Assembly (NCBI RefSeq): GCF_023716865.1 | Contig: NZ_CP092417.1 | Span: 5,124,001 to 5,188,000 of the forward strand | Origin: Endozoicomonas sp. SCSIO W0465 | GTDB taxonomy: Bacteria; Pseudomonadota; Gammaproteobacteria; Pseudomonadales; Endozoicomonadaceae | Length of the DNA: 64,000 bases | Direction of reading: 5' to 3' | Part shown: positions 46,759 to 57,315 of the stretch, piece after piece | Layout of the letters: every line of letters starts with the position of its first letter | Position numbering within the stretch: the first letter of the stretch is position 1 | The notes under the pieces: generated by a model | Seen by the model: only the letters and a program-made list of their open reading frames with translations | Database searches by the model: none | What the model was told of the DNA's origin: nothing | Position numbers and translations under genes: made by a program

Positions 46759-47040
46759 TTAATCGGGCTTCACCAGCCATAAGGCAATTTTGACAGACGT
46801 TGGCTCATCCTTGTAAGTTGGTTTCCTGGCAGTCTGGCTACTGAAAAACGTTCTGGTGAATTCATCACTTTTTTGCAGGCCGTCAGCGGCAATTTCATTG
46901 GTGAGCTGTTTGTTTTCACTGGCCCGGGCATGGTTCAGTATGCTGTGTCCTTTGGCTAAATGGGTAAGGTTCTCGGGATTGATACCAAGTTGGGTAAATG
47001 TGCCTGCCAAATTGGGCTCTCTTGAGGCAAATGAAACCAG

Positions 47041-48646
47041 GTAACTGTTCAGCACCCCCACATAAATCTGGAATTTTCTGATTTTTATACCATCCTCTTA
47101 AGCACCATTTTTCCACAATATTCGCCAGCATGATTCCAGAACTACCCGCAACTATGTCGGCTGAGATTCTCTTGAAAGAGAATGCAGAGCTGCGGATGAG
47201 AGTTGCCTGTCTGGAAGAGCGATGTCGAGAATTGGAAGAAAAGGTTGGCAAGAACAGTCAAAACAGCAGCAAGCCGCCATCGTCTGATGGTTATCAAAAA
47301 CCTTGTAAAAACAGTAATTCTCCAGATCATTCTGACGACCTTTCCGCAGATAAAGGTACCGATCCATCGGATGAAAAACCCAATCCTAAAAGTCTGAGAC
47401 AGTCTTCTGGTAATAAAGCCGGTGGAAAGAAAGGGCATCAGGGCACTTGTCTTAAACAGGTCGATATCCCTGACTATATTGAGTACCTTCCGGTTAAAGA
47501 ATGCAATAAATGTCAGGCGTCTCTTCTTGATAGTGAGCCGGTCAAATATATTGAACGACAGGTGTTTGAACCAGGGAGACCGGGTGAATTTGAAGTAACG
47601 GCCCATAGAGCTGAAGTAAAAATCTGCACTTGTGGTTGTCGGAATCAGGCTGAATTCCCGGAAGGTGTTACCGCTGCCGCACAATATGGCTCAGCCACAC
47701 AGGCTATGGCCGTCTATCTTAACCAATACCATTTCCTGCCTTTTAAGCGCGTGTCAGAGTATTTTAATACTCTCTATAAAATGAGTGTAAGTGCAGGCAC
47801 TGTCGCCAATTTTGTGGCCAGAACCTATGAAAATCTGGCTTCTACTGAAGAGGTTATTCGTGACGCCTTGCGGGAATCGTCTGTTGCCGGAGCCGATGAA
47901 ACGGGTATGCGGGCCGAGGGCTCTTTGCACTGGCTACACGTTATGCGGGATGAACAATGGACGCTCTACTACTTGTCTGAAAAGCGAGGTCGTGAGGCCA
48001 TGGACACGATGGGCATACTGCTAACATTTGCAGGCGTTCTGGTTCATGATCATTGGAAATCCTATTTTGCATATGCGGCAACTCACGTACTTTGCAATGC
48101 CCATCACCTGAGGGAGCTTTTGGGTGTTGTTGATAGGGACAGCAATCAACTGGCGTTGCGATTGATGAAGCTACTGAGGCTTTCCTGGCATTACTGCAAG
48201 GGCTTTAAGACCATAGGTATGCTACAGATGCCAAGTGTTGTCTGTGAACGAATCGAGAAGATTTATGACCGGTTGCTTCCGGGCTCTAATGAAAGAAGTC
48301 GTCTATATGGAGAAGCAACGAGAGGAGCTTAAGCGCAAGAAAGTCAAGAATACTAAAGCTTACAATCTCTTCAAACGACTCACTGAGTTCAAGGCTGAGA
48401 CACTGCGCTTCATGTCAGATTTTACCATTCCCTTCGATAACAATGGCAGTGAGCGGGATGTTCGAATGGCCAAGTTAAAGCAGAAAATCTCAGGCTGCTT
48501 CAGGAGTGCAGACGGTGGTTCTATGTTTGCACGGATTCGCAGCTATTTGTCGTCTGCCAGAAAACAGGGAATGGACATATATCAATCACTTCATAGAGCT
48601 GTTCGGAATTACTGTAATATGCCTTTGCTCAGTGCTGAATAGTTAC
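47041..48646 (+). mobile_element. IS66-type element, copy with 2-bp deletion
   Basis: Same ends as the copy at 27133 (GTAACTGTTCAGCAC ... GTGCTGAATAGTTAC). Length is 1606 bp instead of 1608 because AG is missing near 48278. No target duplication flanks it. Confidence 0.92.
47130..48642 (+). pseudogene. IS66 transposase, frameshifted
   Basis: Matches the intact 504-residue protein up to the codons for YDRLL (about 48277), where CTTCAGCGGG has become CTTCCGGG. The frame then shifts and stops at 48332. The C-terminal part with NNGSERDVRMAKLKQK is open in another frame to 48642. Confidence 0.9.
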
Positions 48647-49268
48647 ATCCAGATTAAAGGCACTGGTGAAGTTTTGGCACATTTGGGCAATATCTTCAGT
48701 GCCAAGGCTGGCTGGCATATTCTTGTTGAGTTCATTCAATCGGGTTGCCAGCTCATCGGCTCCCGGCAGATTGTTGAAGCTTTCAGCGGTAAACTGAGTC
48801 ACGGATTGCACTTCGGTGGTCGTATGTTTTTTTGCAGAGGGTTCGGGTGATGGGGGAAGCTGAACGTTTGCAGGATCAATATTCATGAAAACACCTGTTT
48901 CATAGCAGTTTTGTTGTTAATGACTGATTGTCAAAACTGGCAATGTTCTGGGTATAAATCAGTTGGTTTTTATGTTCATCTGCCTGCGCTGCGGCATGCG
49001 GCAATCTGAACACTACTCAGACCATTGACCTGCCGAATTAGTTTCATACGTCATGCGGGTTGTTCAGGTGGGTTACAGCAAGAGATAGTTGCAAAAGCTT
49101 CTCAGAATGCACCTCATAAGAGGTGCTGCCCGTGGTTATTGAGTTTTGCCCGGGAATTTGATGTCAAATATTCAATGCCAGAAACTCAACAGAGGGCGCA
49201 AAGAAAGCACAGCCTGTGACCGCCGTTGAAAAGTTCATCAGATGATCATAATGTCCATGAGCATCCGC

Positions 49269-50377
49269 GGCTAAGTTACCGTTAATGGTTGAATCAGCTA
49301 AACTCCCATAAAATCTACGTTGTAGGGGAGTGATATGCAATCTGAACTCTTCCAGAATTTTATTGATTCCATTTCAACATTAACCAGTGAACAGCGAGAC
49401 ATTCTTAACAACTCGCTCCTTAGTACTCAAATAGAGGTTACCGAGGTAGTAGAAACCACTGACTCTGAACCTGTTTACAGTGAATCTATACCCAATAACG
49501 ATAATGCAACACCTGACGTAGAAAAGAGCATACTTGCCCAATTTGCCGAAAACCCCAGGTGCCCCAAATGCAAAAGCCATAGCGTTGGTCGCTGGGGCAT
49601 ACGAAATGGCCGACAGCGCTACCACTGCAAGACTTGCGACTCAACGTTTAACGCCTTTAGTGGAACGCCTTTGGCAAGGCTCAGGCACCCTGAAAAATGG
49701 AACAAGTACCTCGCAGGTATGACTCACTCTATGGTCTTGCGACCAGCTGCTGCTGAGAATGCCATTGACTTGAAAACTGCGTTCCGCTGGCGTCACCGCT
49801 TTCTTGAAGTGATTAATAATGATCAAGCAGAAGAGCTTTGTGGCATTACTGAGCTTGATGAAACATTTTTCCGTGAATCCTTCAAAGGGCAAAGAGAAGG
49901 CCTTCCACGGCCAACCCGAAAGCGGGGTAATGATCCCAACAAAGCCCGAAAAGTCCCGGTAATGGTGGCTCGGGACCGTAATCGAAATACCGTTGACGGT
50001 GTATTAGAAAACGAAAGTGCTAATGAATTGTGCAGGCATTTAAATGGCCGCATATCGATACAGGCCACGGTCTGTGCGGATGCACACCTCGCTCACGAAA
50101 AACTTGCTGACAAGCTTGGATTTGTCTTCAAGGAGCTGGTGACATCAGCAGGTCAACATGTTGTTGAAGGCATCTACCACATCCAGACTGTAAATTCTTA
50201 TCACAGTCATTTAAAACGCTGGATTGGCGGCGTATTCCAAGGGGTTGCAACTCGTTACCTTCCCCATTATCTGGCCTGGAGGCGAGAACTGACGGCAGCA
50301 AAAAAATTAACTGTTGGCCGGTTGATCAGCAGAATTACTGAACATTGGTGCTTCCAACCATTAACGGTAACTTAGCC
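49269..50377 (+). mobile_element. IS1595-family element (1109 bp)
   Basis: Bounded by 22-bp inverted repeats GGCTAAGTTACCGTTAATGG(TT). The 9-bp sequence AGCATCCGC occurs on both sides (49260-49268, 50378-50386). It is inserted in the 3' part of the DyP peroxidase gene, in the opposite orientation. Confidence 0.9.
49335..50375 (+). CDS. IS1595-family transposase (346 aa)
   Basis: A polar N-terminal region of about 70 residues precedes a zinc ribbon (CPKCKSHSVGRWGIRNGRQRYHCKTC) and a DDE-like core. LCGITELDETFFRESFKGQR has the first catalytic Asp, ATVCADAHLAHEKLADKLG the second, and IQTVNSYHSHLKRWIGGVFQGVATRYLPHYLAWRRE is the typical ISXO2-like C-terminal block. GGGGAG lies upstream of ATG 49335. 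The stop codon lies within the right inverted repeat. Confidence 0.9.
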   Translation: MQSELFQNFIDSISTLTSEQRDILNNSLLSTQIEVTEVVETTDSEPVYSESIPNNDNATPDVEKSILAQFAENPRCPKCKSHSVGRWGIRNGRQRYHCKTCDSTFNAFSGTPLARLRHPEKWNKYLAGMTHSMVLRPAAAENAIDLKTAFRWRHRFLEVINNDQAEELCGITELDETFFRESFKGQREGLPRPTRKRGNDPNKARKVPVMVARDRNRNTVDGVLENESANELCRHLNGRISIQATVCADAHLAHEKLADKLGFVFKELVTSAGQHVVEGIYHIQTVNSYHSHLKRWIGGVFQGVATRYLPHYLAWRRELTAAKKLTVGRLISRITEHWCFQPLTVT

Positions 50378-50683
50378 AGCATCCGCTTTAATCATCGCCT
50401 GCAGCATCCGATTAAAATGTTCCGGTGTTTTTCCATAGGCAATAAAGAACAGGCCTGATTCCCTGGCGTCCCCATAGGGCATGCTGTGGCGGAGGATCTC
50501 CATGCTTTTGCCCTGCTCGTCTTTGAGATTGACCCGTTTGATATGGGCTACGGGTGCCTTCTGTTCAGCACTGAACTCAATATTGTCCTCCTTGGTGCGG
50601 CCCATAATGGTCTCCTGATCCTGCAGCGAACACTGTTCCCACTCTTTCAAATGATGCACATAGCGTTGGGTGTGGATATAGCT

Positions 50684-52386
50684 AGTTCTCGTCCAAAAAC
50701 GCATCAGGCAATCATAATTAGATTGTACGTTCGTTTTGATATTTCCTGAAATTCCAGAGAGCCGCAAAAACTCTTCCCTTTTTTTCTCTAATCTGGGACG
50801 GATATTGGAGAAAAACGCGAAAAGCAGGCAGAAAACATCCTCCCACCATGCTGGAAAGGTACTTTCATGTAGCGTGGAGGTGGCTATCAGGATGGTGCCG
50901 GGTGTCTGGCCAGAATCACCAGGTTGTAACAGACCACCGATAACCAGCAATGAGAATCAAAACGCTCAGAACCCTTGCAGTGGCAACGTGATAGCCCAAA
51001 ACATCTCTTTAGCCACGAAATTCCCGCTTCAATACCTGCCCGGAAGCGAAAGAGCGTTTTATACACATACTGACTTTTAGTCATCTCTTCGACTTCAAGT
51101 CCGCGCTTCTTATTAAAAGCTACATCGCTGATTCCCATGGCCTTGGCTTTTTCCAAATTAGCGCGACACGCGTATCCGCCGTCACCGCTTGTCTGGCGAG
51201 GTACACGACCATAAATTTCTTTTTGTCTTTCCATCATCGGAATGAATTGGTCCGAATCCGCTGGGTTACCTTCCTCAATAACCAGGTCCAGGATCAATCG
51301 ACTTTTTCCCTGAACCAGGTTCAGTTTATGGCCATACTGTACTTGCCGCCTGTCTTTTACGATGATATCCGTATGGGGTTCATACAGGCTAACCACTTTT
51401 TCCTGGGCTGGCACCTTTTCACCCTTAAAGACCCTGCGCTCTGTCTGGGAGACTATTGCATCCACCAGGGGTAACAGGTGATCCACATCGGCCTGCCACT
51501 TGTCGGCATCATCAGCCAGGAGACACTGCCCCTGCTGACGGGCGTTTGCTAGCGTGACAGTAGCTTCGATAAGTACCTTCCGGGATTTTCGGGTCAACTG
51601 CAGCAGTTTTTTATAATGCTGATGCCGCTCTTCTTTGCCAGCGTAGATGCATTTTCTGGCCGCATCTTTTACGGCTCGGTTGTGATGGGTATATTCATAA
51701 AGCGGTGTCGCTGTCAGTGTTTGTCCCCGTTCCAGCAGCCGACAAATTTCTTTAACGGAACTGGCTAAAAGATCACTGTCGCAAGGAGGTTTGATATCCG
51801 ATTCGGTGACTGTGCTGTCAATAGCCACAGTGCGCCCTTTTTCAATACCCTGATCTTTAGCGGTCATTAGCTGACAGTTATTAATCCGTTCCCATGTAGA
51901 TGCAGTAAGAAGGCTGATGAGCCCATGCAAACTGGAGCGACTGGGGCGCTGGTTTGGTTCGAGGCGACAAAAGTCTCGAAAGAGCATGGAGTCCATCAAA
52001 ACAAACGACAAGTAGTCATAATCACAATTCAAATACTGTTTCAGGAGTGCCGCACGAAGAACGGATTCTGCTGATAGTCCGTTCCGCCCAGTGTTCTGTT
52101 TATCACCAGAACTTAAGTCCTCATAAATCCAGTCATTGAACTGTGGATGGGCGTCAAGCCATTGCGAGATACCGGAAAGCTGGGAGCAGATTTCATGAGG
52201 TACGTAATGGAGTTCCATACTACACTGCGGGTTGCGTTTTTTGCGCATTTGGAGTCCTCTGTTTTTGGCAATCCCTTATGTTTCTTGCTCTTGGGAAGTT
52301 TAGTCGCCAGATAGCAGTAGGGCTCCACTTAATTTTTCAGGATAAAATCTACAGTTTTCAATTGGTTGTGTTTTTGGACGAGAACT
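50684..52386 (-). mobile_element. 1.7-kb IS, ISNCY-like, copy 2
   Basis: Inverted copy of the element at 21534-23236, same length and ends, with AGCT at 50680-50683 and 52387-52390. Here the target is known: the codons GGT AGC TAT of the DyP gene are interrupted, and one AGCT restores them. Confidence 0.92.
50887..52248 (-). CDS. DDE transposase of the 1.7-kb IS, copy 2 (453 aa)
   Basis: Same protein sequence as at 21672-23033; see that entry for motifs. It reads in the same direction as the interrupted peroxidase gene. Intact. Confidence 0.9.
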   Translation of the reverse strand: MRKKRNPQCSMELHYVPHEICSQLSGISQWLDAHPQFNDWIYEDLSSGDKQNTGRNGLSAESVLRAALLKQYLNCDYDYLSFVLMDSMLFRDFCRLEPNQRPSRSSLHGLISLLTASTWERINNCQLMTAKDQGIEKGRTVAIDSTVTESDIKPPCDSDLLASSVKEICRLLERGQTLTATPLYEYTHHNRAVKDAARKCIYAGKEERHQHYKKLLQLTRKSRKVLIEATVTLANARQQGQCLLADDADKWQADVDHLLPLVDAIVSQTERRVFKGEKVPAQEKVVSLYEPHTDIIVKDRRQVQYGHKLNLVQGKSRLILDLVIEEGNPADSDQFIPMMERQKEIYGRVPRQTSGDGGYACRANLEKAKAMGISDVAFNKKRGLEVEEMTKSQYVYKTLFRFRAGIEAGISWLKRCFGLSRCHCKGSERFDSHCWLSVVCYNLVILARHPAPS

Positions 52387-53188
52387 AGCTACCGCCAGTA
52401 AACGGATGATCCTCTTCACCAACCAACGCAACTGCAGCGCGGTTATCTCCTTCCGGATTTTCAGTGCCATCCACAAATCCGGTCAGGTCACGGCTATCGA
52501 GATACCGGAAGCCACTGACGTCTTCCTGGACGTGAACAATATTGCCCAGTTGGCAAAGCACCTGACTCATCAGAATGTAATTGACATCCTTACGGTCAGA
52601 ACGAATGTGTAGCAGCAGGTCACCAGCGGTTGCCGGTGCTGCACGGTCTCCCTCTTTTACCGCCATAAAAGGACGCAGTAAAGCAGGCTTTGCACCAGAA
52701 TAAAGCTGTTCCCAGGCATCACTGCCAATACTGATGGTAGAACACAGTCGTGCGTCCGGGTACTGGCTGGACAGGCTTTGGGTTAATTCAGGAATACCCG
52801 ATAGTGTCTGGCGAATCTGCGACAGACTGCCGCTGGTATTATCTTGAATCGTCATTACCAGAAATTGGGCGTCGGTATTGGCATCCGGAGTAATGCCGGA
52901 CTGAGGCGTTGGCATGATCTTAAACCTTGAAAGTCTATGATTTGAGTTGTCCGTCACATTTGTGAGCGTTATGGCCGTTTTGTTGTTAAGCCAGCTTCCC
53001 AGCGTATGATTGCATCTGTAGACTGCCTCTCAACCTTGCGCTGCAGGGGTGGCAGGGCAATGCATCAAATAAAGCCGGTGAGTATTCAGTGAGAGCTCAC
53101 CTGTCTAATAGCGAATAACATTGGCGCTCTGGGAATTCTGGCTGGCCCAGATGAGCCTTCACCGGTTTCGATGGATTGATCATTATAC

Positions 53189-54915
53189 GTAATTTCTCAA
53201 AAAGTGCTGGAAGCAGGATAATTTCGGTCAGTCGTCTATCCTCTCACCATGGCTTTTCTAGAACACCAGCAGTTACAACCTGAAGATCTACTGAGATTCA
53301 TCACTCAGCAGCAAGAGCAGATCATTCAGCTCAAAGAGCAGATAGAATTGCTTGAAGCAGAGATTCGTCGTCTAAAAAAACTGCCCGCAAAGCCTGACAT
53401 CAAACCAAACACCAAACCTCCCGATGATGACACCGGCAGCCCTGATGGAGATCCATCCGCTCCTGAGGGTAACGATGGAGCCAGCCCAGACACCTCGTCA
53501 AAGCAGAAGGTTAAGAAGCCCAACGAGAAAACCAGAAAGCAGCGTAAACAGCCCCGAAAGCCATCGGCGGAAAAATCCATACCCATTGCTGCCACTGATG
53601 TTCCGGAGGGATCAATCAGGAATGGAACCACCCCTTTTCATGTTCAGGAACTGACAATACAAACATCCAGTATTGAATATCTTTTAGAGCAATGGGTGAC
53701 ACCCGATGGACAAACCATTACGGCCAAACCGCCAGCCAGCCTTCATGGACATCATTACGGGCCAATGCTGCAGGCCTACGTTCTGCACCAGTATCATGGT
53801 TGCTCCGTTACCCAGCCAGAACTGCTGGACTGGCTATGGGACATTGGAATCTCTATTTCCAGCGGGGAACTCAGCCAGCTTCTGACGAAAGGACACGAGC
53901 AGTTCCATGCTGAGAAAGATGAGCTGTTGACTACAGGTATTCGCTGTTCAAGTTATATCCAGACAGACGACACGGGAACAAGGCATAAGGGGAAGAACGG
54001 TTACTGCACCATCATCAATAACGAGTCCTTTGCCTGGTTCGAGAGCACAGACAGCAAAAGCCGGGAAAATTTCGTAAGCCTACTGCACCGCCCATGGTCA
54101 ACTTACACGTTCACCGACGATGCCTTGATCTATCTGGAAAAACTGGATTACCCCAAAAAGTGGCTACGCGTTCTTAATCCATACAGAGGCGTCACCTTCC
54201 TGAGCCATGAAGCCTGGGAAGAATGTATGAAAGACCTGAGACTAACTGGTAGACGGCGCCAGCAGGCCAGTGAAGCCATGATTTATGGCAGCCTGATACA
54301 GCATGGAGCAGGACATCTTACCACCTTCAGTGATGGGGCAAGGCAGTTCGACGTTTTCAAACACAGCCAGTGCTGGATACATGCAGAGCGAGGGCTGGCA
54401 AAAGTTCATCCGGTCAATGATCAGCAGGCCATGGCTCAGAAATGGCTTCGGACATGGTTCTGGGCCATTTACGATGACCTTAAAGACTTCAAGACAGAGC
54501 CAACTGAAAAAAAGGCAATAAAAGTACGACAGGGGTTCCAGGCGCTGATCCAAACCCAAACGTGCAGTGGGCTTCTTCAGGATGCTCTGTCAGGGTTGGC
54601 TGTAATCAAGGAAGAGCTATTACTGGTTCTGGATGACCCGAGCTTACCGCTGCACAACAACCTGAGCGAGAGTCAGATACGAGAATATGTTAAACGACGA
54701 AAGATCAGTAGTGGGACGCGAAGCGATTTGGGGCGGCAATGTCGCGACACCTTTGCCAGCCTGAAAAAAACGTGTCGCCTGTATGGTCTCTCTTTTTGGG
54801 ATTATCTGAAAAGCCGACTAATGGGCGATGGGTTATTTCCGAGATTGAGTAACCTGATTGAGGAGGCTTCACGTCATCTTCCGTGTGGTGCTGCCAGCAG
54901 TTTTTGAGAAATTAC
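53189..54915 (+). mobile_element. Second IS66-type element (1727 bp)
   Basis: The ends GTAATTTCTCAAAAAGTGCTGG and, inverted, CCAGCAGTTTTTGAGAAATTAC differ by one base and start with GTAA, like other IS66 elements. The flanking 8 bp (CATTATAC left, CATGGCTC right) do not match, so no target duplication is preserved. It abuts an ISL3 relic on the right. Between the DyP start and this element (52958-53188) I see no gene. Confidence 0.85.
53249..54907 (+). CDS. IS66-like transposase, divergent type (552 aa)
   Basis: An N-terminal coiled coil (RFITQQQEQIIQLKEQIELL) precedes a long Pro/Ser/Asp/Lys-rich linker (about 45-120). In the core, SYIQTDDTGTRHKGKNGY carries the catalytic Asp. CWIHAERGLAKV, and PLHNNLSESQIREYVKRRK followed by RQCRDTFASLKKTC, match the IS66 C-terminal block (N-N-x3-E/S pattern). 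It is only distantly related to the 504-residue transposase elsewhere in the window. Intact, single copy here. Confidence 0.85.
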   Translation: MAFLEHQQLQPEDLLRFITQQQEQIIQLKEQIELLEAEIRRLKKLPAKPDIKPNTKPPDDDTGSPDGDPSAPEGNDGASPDTSSKQKVKKPNEKTRKQRKQPRKPSAEKSIPIAATDVPEGSIRNGTTPFHVQELTIQTSSIEYLLEQWVTPDGQTITAKPPASLHGHHYGPMLQAYVLHQYHGCSVTQPELLDWLWDIGISISSGELSQLLTKGHEQFHAEKDELLTTGIRCSSYIQTDDTGTRHKGKNGYCTIINNESFAWFESTDSKSRENFVSLLHRPWSTYTFTDDALIYLEKLDYPKKWLRVLNPYRGVTFLSHEAWEECMKDLRLTGRRRQQASEAMIYGSLIQHGAGHLTTFSDGARQFDVFKHSQCWIHAERGLAKVHPVNDQQAMAQKWLRTWFWAIYDDLKDFKTEPTEKKAIKVRQGFQALIQTQTCSGLLQDALSGLAVIKEELLLVLDDPSLPLHNNLSESQIREYVKRRKISSGTRSDLGRQCRDTFASLKKTCRLYGLSFWDYLKSRLMGDGLFPRLSNLIEEASRHLPCGAASSF

Positions 54916-54918
54916 CAT

Positions 54919-55120
54919 GGCTCTTATTGGATTACAGACTGTTCCCAGATTGAACCTGGCTGAAGCACTTATCATTAAAGGCTCTCAGAGCTTTGCTCGG
55001 CAATTTGCTTGCCCTCAAGCCTTACATTGCGTGGTCCACATCCAATTTTCACTGCAGAGCAGTTCGGAAATCAAATAGAGCCATTACCATTATACTACCA
55101 CTGCCAAATCTTTATTACTG
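54919..55120 (-). mobile_element. ISL3 terminal relic, second copy
   Basis: GGCTCTTATTGGATTACAGACTG at 54919 parallels the relic end at 6106. About 130 bp further in, CCAATTTTCACTGCAGAGCAG parallels 6223-6243. Only the element's end and a few dozen transposase codons (minus strand) remain. Confidence 0.6.
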
Positions 55121-55214
55121 TCAGAGATCAATGCAGTCTTTTCCTGATCAGCAATGCATCTCTCAAGTAACGTCCATCGACTTTAGAACCTGGTTTTTGA
55201 AGGACTGATCAATA

Positions 55215-55228
55215 TTGATACAGATCAC
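55215..55228 (+). promoter_or_regulatory. Putative FNR/Anr box, formerly upstream of aspA
   Basis: TTGATACAGATCAC matches TTGAT-N4-ATCAA except for the last base. An IS4-like element now lies between it and aspA; without that element it would sit roughly 180 bp before the aspA start codon. aspA is a known FNR target in E. coli. Confidence 0.55.
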
Positions 55229-55334
55229 ACCTTTTTTTATTTTTTTGATAACTTTTGTTTCCTTAGGTAGTACCACTTATTGCTAATAATTATTTGCAGG
55301 CACAGACTAAACCTAGCCAGCCTGCAATTACCAA

Positions 55335-56442
55335 CTGAAGTTACGCAGCTAACAGCTCTCTCAGCTGCCCCAACGAAGCTTTCAGCCCTGCCATATAGAT
55401 TTTGGCTCTGAGCTGAAAGTGATTCAGATTTACTTTCAATGACAATACTTCCAACCTGAAGGCTGAGTAAATTGAAAGAAAGATATGATTACTCTGTGTT
55501 CTCACAGTATGCGCCGGTGACTTGGCCATTGACGCATTCGATTTCAGCGTTTTATGGAAGACCTCGACTTTCCACCGTTTCTCGTAGATTGCCTTGAGAG
55601 TCTCGGCATCACAGTCAAGATCGCTGCAAACCAGATAGAGAATGCCTGTGCTTCCGTCTTTGTTTTTAAAGACCTGACGGTATAGCAGAACAGGGAAATC
55701 GACACCTGCTATCCACCCTTGTACAGGCTTATCTTCTGAAAAATCAACAGTATCTATACGCTGTGAACGGCCTTGTAATTTGTCGTCCAGACTGAGGGAT
55801 ACCTTGCGGTTTGACTTCATCGCCATCAGGAAATGTTTATTACAGTCGTGTCGAATAAACATCATATTGTCGTTTGAGCAAAACCAGCTATCTGCAAGGA
55901 CATAGCGGAACATAAGCTGGTTATGGCAGCAAATCATCAGCATCTCCCGCATCATTTCATTTTTGGTTTGCTCTGCATATCGTCTTACCTTTTTTGTCTT
56001 CAAGTCGGTGTACAGGATGGTTTTCTCGATCAATTTATAGGCGACAGGAATCGACGCATCTCCGGCATGGTAGTGTGCATTGAGCAGATTTATACCTTTC
56101 ACGGTGCGATTTTTTGTATGATCAAAATGCCAGGTGTTCAGGGCATTCTCTTTGCTGAACTGCTTTTCCTGAATCGTATCGTCAAAGATCAAAACCCCAT
56201 CACTGCACTCAACCTGTCGCACGACGGGTTTAACGTAAAGCCATAAGTCACGACTGGTAAACTCATTGTTTGAAAGCAATCGGGTGAATTGGTCATGACT
56301 GTAGACATTATCCAAAAGCTCTGACACTCCCGTTGCAGTGGTCTTCCCAGACGACGACAACAGGTAGTCAGAATAAAGTTCTATGAGATCATTTTTCATG
56401 CCACCAATAATGGCTGATTTTCAGCAAGGTGCGTAACTTGAG
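55335..56442 (-). mobile_element. IS4-like element, copy A (1108 bp)
   Basis: The ends are CTGAAGTTACGCA and, inverted, CTCAAGTTACGCA. The 7-bp duplication TTACCAA is at 55328-55334 and 56443-56449. Inserted 83 bp before the aspA start codon, pointing away from it. Confidence 0.92.
55341..56399 (-). CDS. IS4-like DDE transposase (352 aa)
   Basis: Catalytic residues: Asp in DGVLIFDDTIQEKQF (about residue 73), Asp in RYVLADSWFCSND (about 168), and Glu in IYEKRWKVEVFHKTLKSN, which fits the Y-x2-R-x3-E-x6-K signature of the IS4 group. The gene fills nearly the whole element. A second identical copy is at 58933-59991. Confidence 0.9.
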   Translation of the reverse strand: MKNDLIELYSDYLLSSSGKTTATGVSELLDNVYSHDQFTRLLSNNEFTSRDLWLYVKPVVRQVECSDGVLIFDDTIQEKQFSKENALNTWHFDHTKNRTVKGINLLNAHYHAGDASIPVAYKLIEKTILYTDLKTKKVRRYAEQTKNEMMREMLMICCHNQLMFRYVLADSWFCSNDNMMFIRHDCNKHFLMAMKSNRKVSLSLDDKLQGRSQRIDTVDFSEDKPVQGWIAGVDFPVLLYRQVFKNKDGSTGILYLVCSDLDCDAETLKAIYEKRWKVEVFHKTLKSNASMAKSPAHTVRTQSNHIFLSIYSAFRLEVLSLKVNLNHFQLRAKIYMAGLKASLGQLRELLAA

Positions 56443-57315
56443 TTACCAAGCTGAAAAAGCTTATCTCACAGGCTGATATGACTTTCTTCCAGTGCGCAAG
56501 TAGGGCGCTACCTTAGGCCAATAAAATGACAGACCTTACCCAATACCGAATTGAGCACGACCTGCTGGGTGAAGCTCCAGTTCCGGAAAATGTTTATTTC
56601 GGCATCCAGACCCAGCGTGCCGTTGAAAACTTTCAGATCAGTGGTGTTCAGCTGAACCATTATCCCAACCTGCCACGCGCTCTGGCGATGGTAAAGAAAG
56701 CCTGTGCATTGGCTAACCGTGATCTGGGCATGCTGGACGAGCAGAAAGCGGAAGCGATTGCTGATGCCTGTGATGAGATCATCGCAGGCCGTCTGCACGA
56801 TCAGTTTGTTGTTGACATGATCCAGGGAGGGGCCGGAACCTCTACCAACATGAACGCCAACGAAGTCATCTGTAACCGTGCTCTGGAGCTGATGGGACAC
56901 CGTCGTGGTGAGTACCAGTACCTGCACCCGAACACCCACGTCAACATGGCACAGTCTACCAACGACGTATACCCAACCGCTATGCGCCTGGCCATGGTAC
57001 TCAAACACAAGACCCTGCTGGTGGCCATCAAAACCCTGAAAAATGCCCTGGACGTCAAAGCCAACGAGTTCAAGGACATACTGAAGATGGGCCGTACCCA
57101 GCTGCAGGACGCTGTACCTATGACTCTGGGCCAGGAATTCCGTGCATTCAGCACCACCATCGGCGAAGATGTTCAACGCATCAGCGAAATGGCTGCCCTG
57201 CTACGCGAAGTAAACCTTGGTGGTACAGCAATCGGCACCGGCATCACTGCTGACAGCCGCTATGCGCCACTGGCCATTAAGTACCTGACTGAAATTTCAG
57301 GACAAGAAATGATTC

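Larger units (their letters stand above)
46759..48886 (-). pseudogene. Unknown gene with Pro-rich start, split by IS66
   Basis: N-terminal part 48647-48886 (80 codons before the IS) begins with QLPPSPEPSAKKH and continues as a polar helical protein. The C-terminal part 46759-47040 (ASREPNLAGTFTQLGINPEN ... ALWLVKPD) is in an open frame on the other side of the IS66 element. Unlike other insertions here there is no 8-bp duplication (flanks GAAACCAG and ATCCAGAT), so bases may be missing between the parts. The QLPPSxEP start is shared with the unknown protein at 9503-10645. I do not know its function; a secreted helical protein is a possibility. Confidence 0.6.
49164..52957 (-). pseudogene. DyP-type haem peroxidase, split by two IS
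   Basis: Three pieces on the minus strand assemble into one protein. Piece 1 (52957 to 52387) includes the DyP signature GFVDGTENP, whose Asp is the distal catalytic residue. Piece 2 (50679 to 50378) continues YIHTQRYVHHLKEWE and holds ILRHSMPYGD (distal Arg) and ESGLFFIAYGK. Piece 3 (about 49268 to 49164) gives HYDHLMNFSTAVTG and CAFFAPSVEFLALNI before the stop. Removing a 1.7-kb IS (duplication AGCT) and an IS1595-type IS (duplication AGCATCCGC) gives a continuous frame of about 320 codons. DyP enzymes oxidise dyes and porphyrins with peroxide; the YfeX-like branch is likely. Now surely inactive. Confidence 0.9.
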
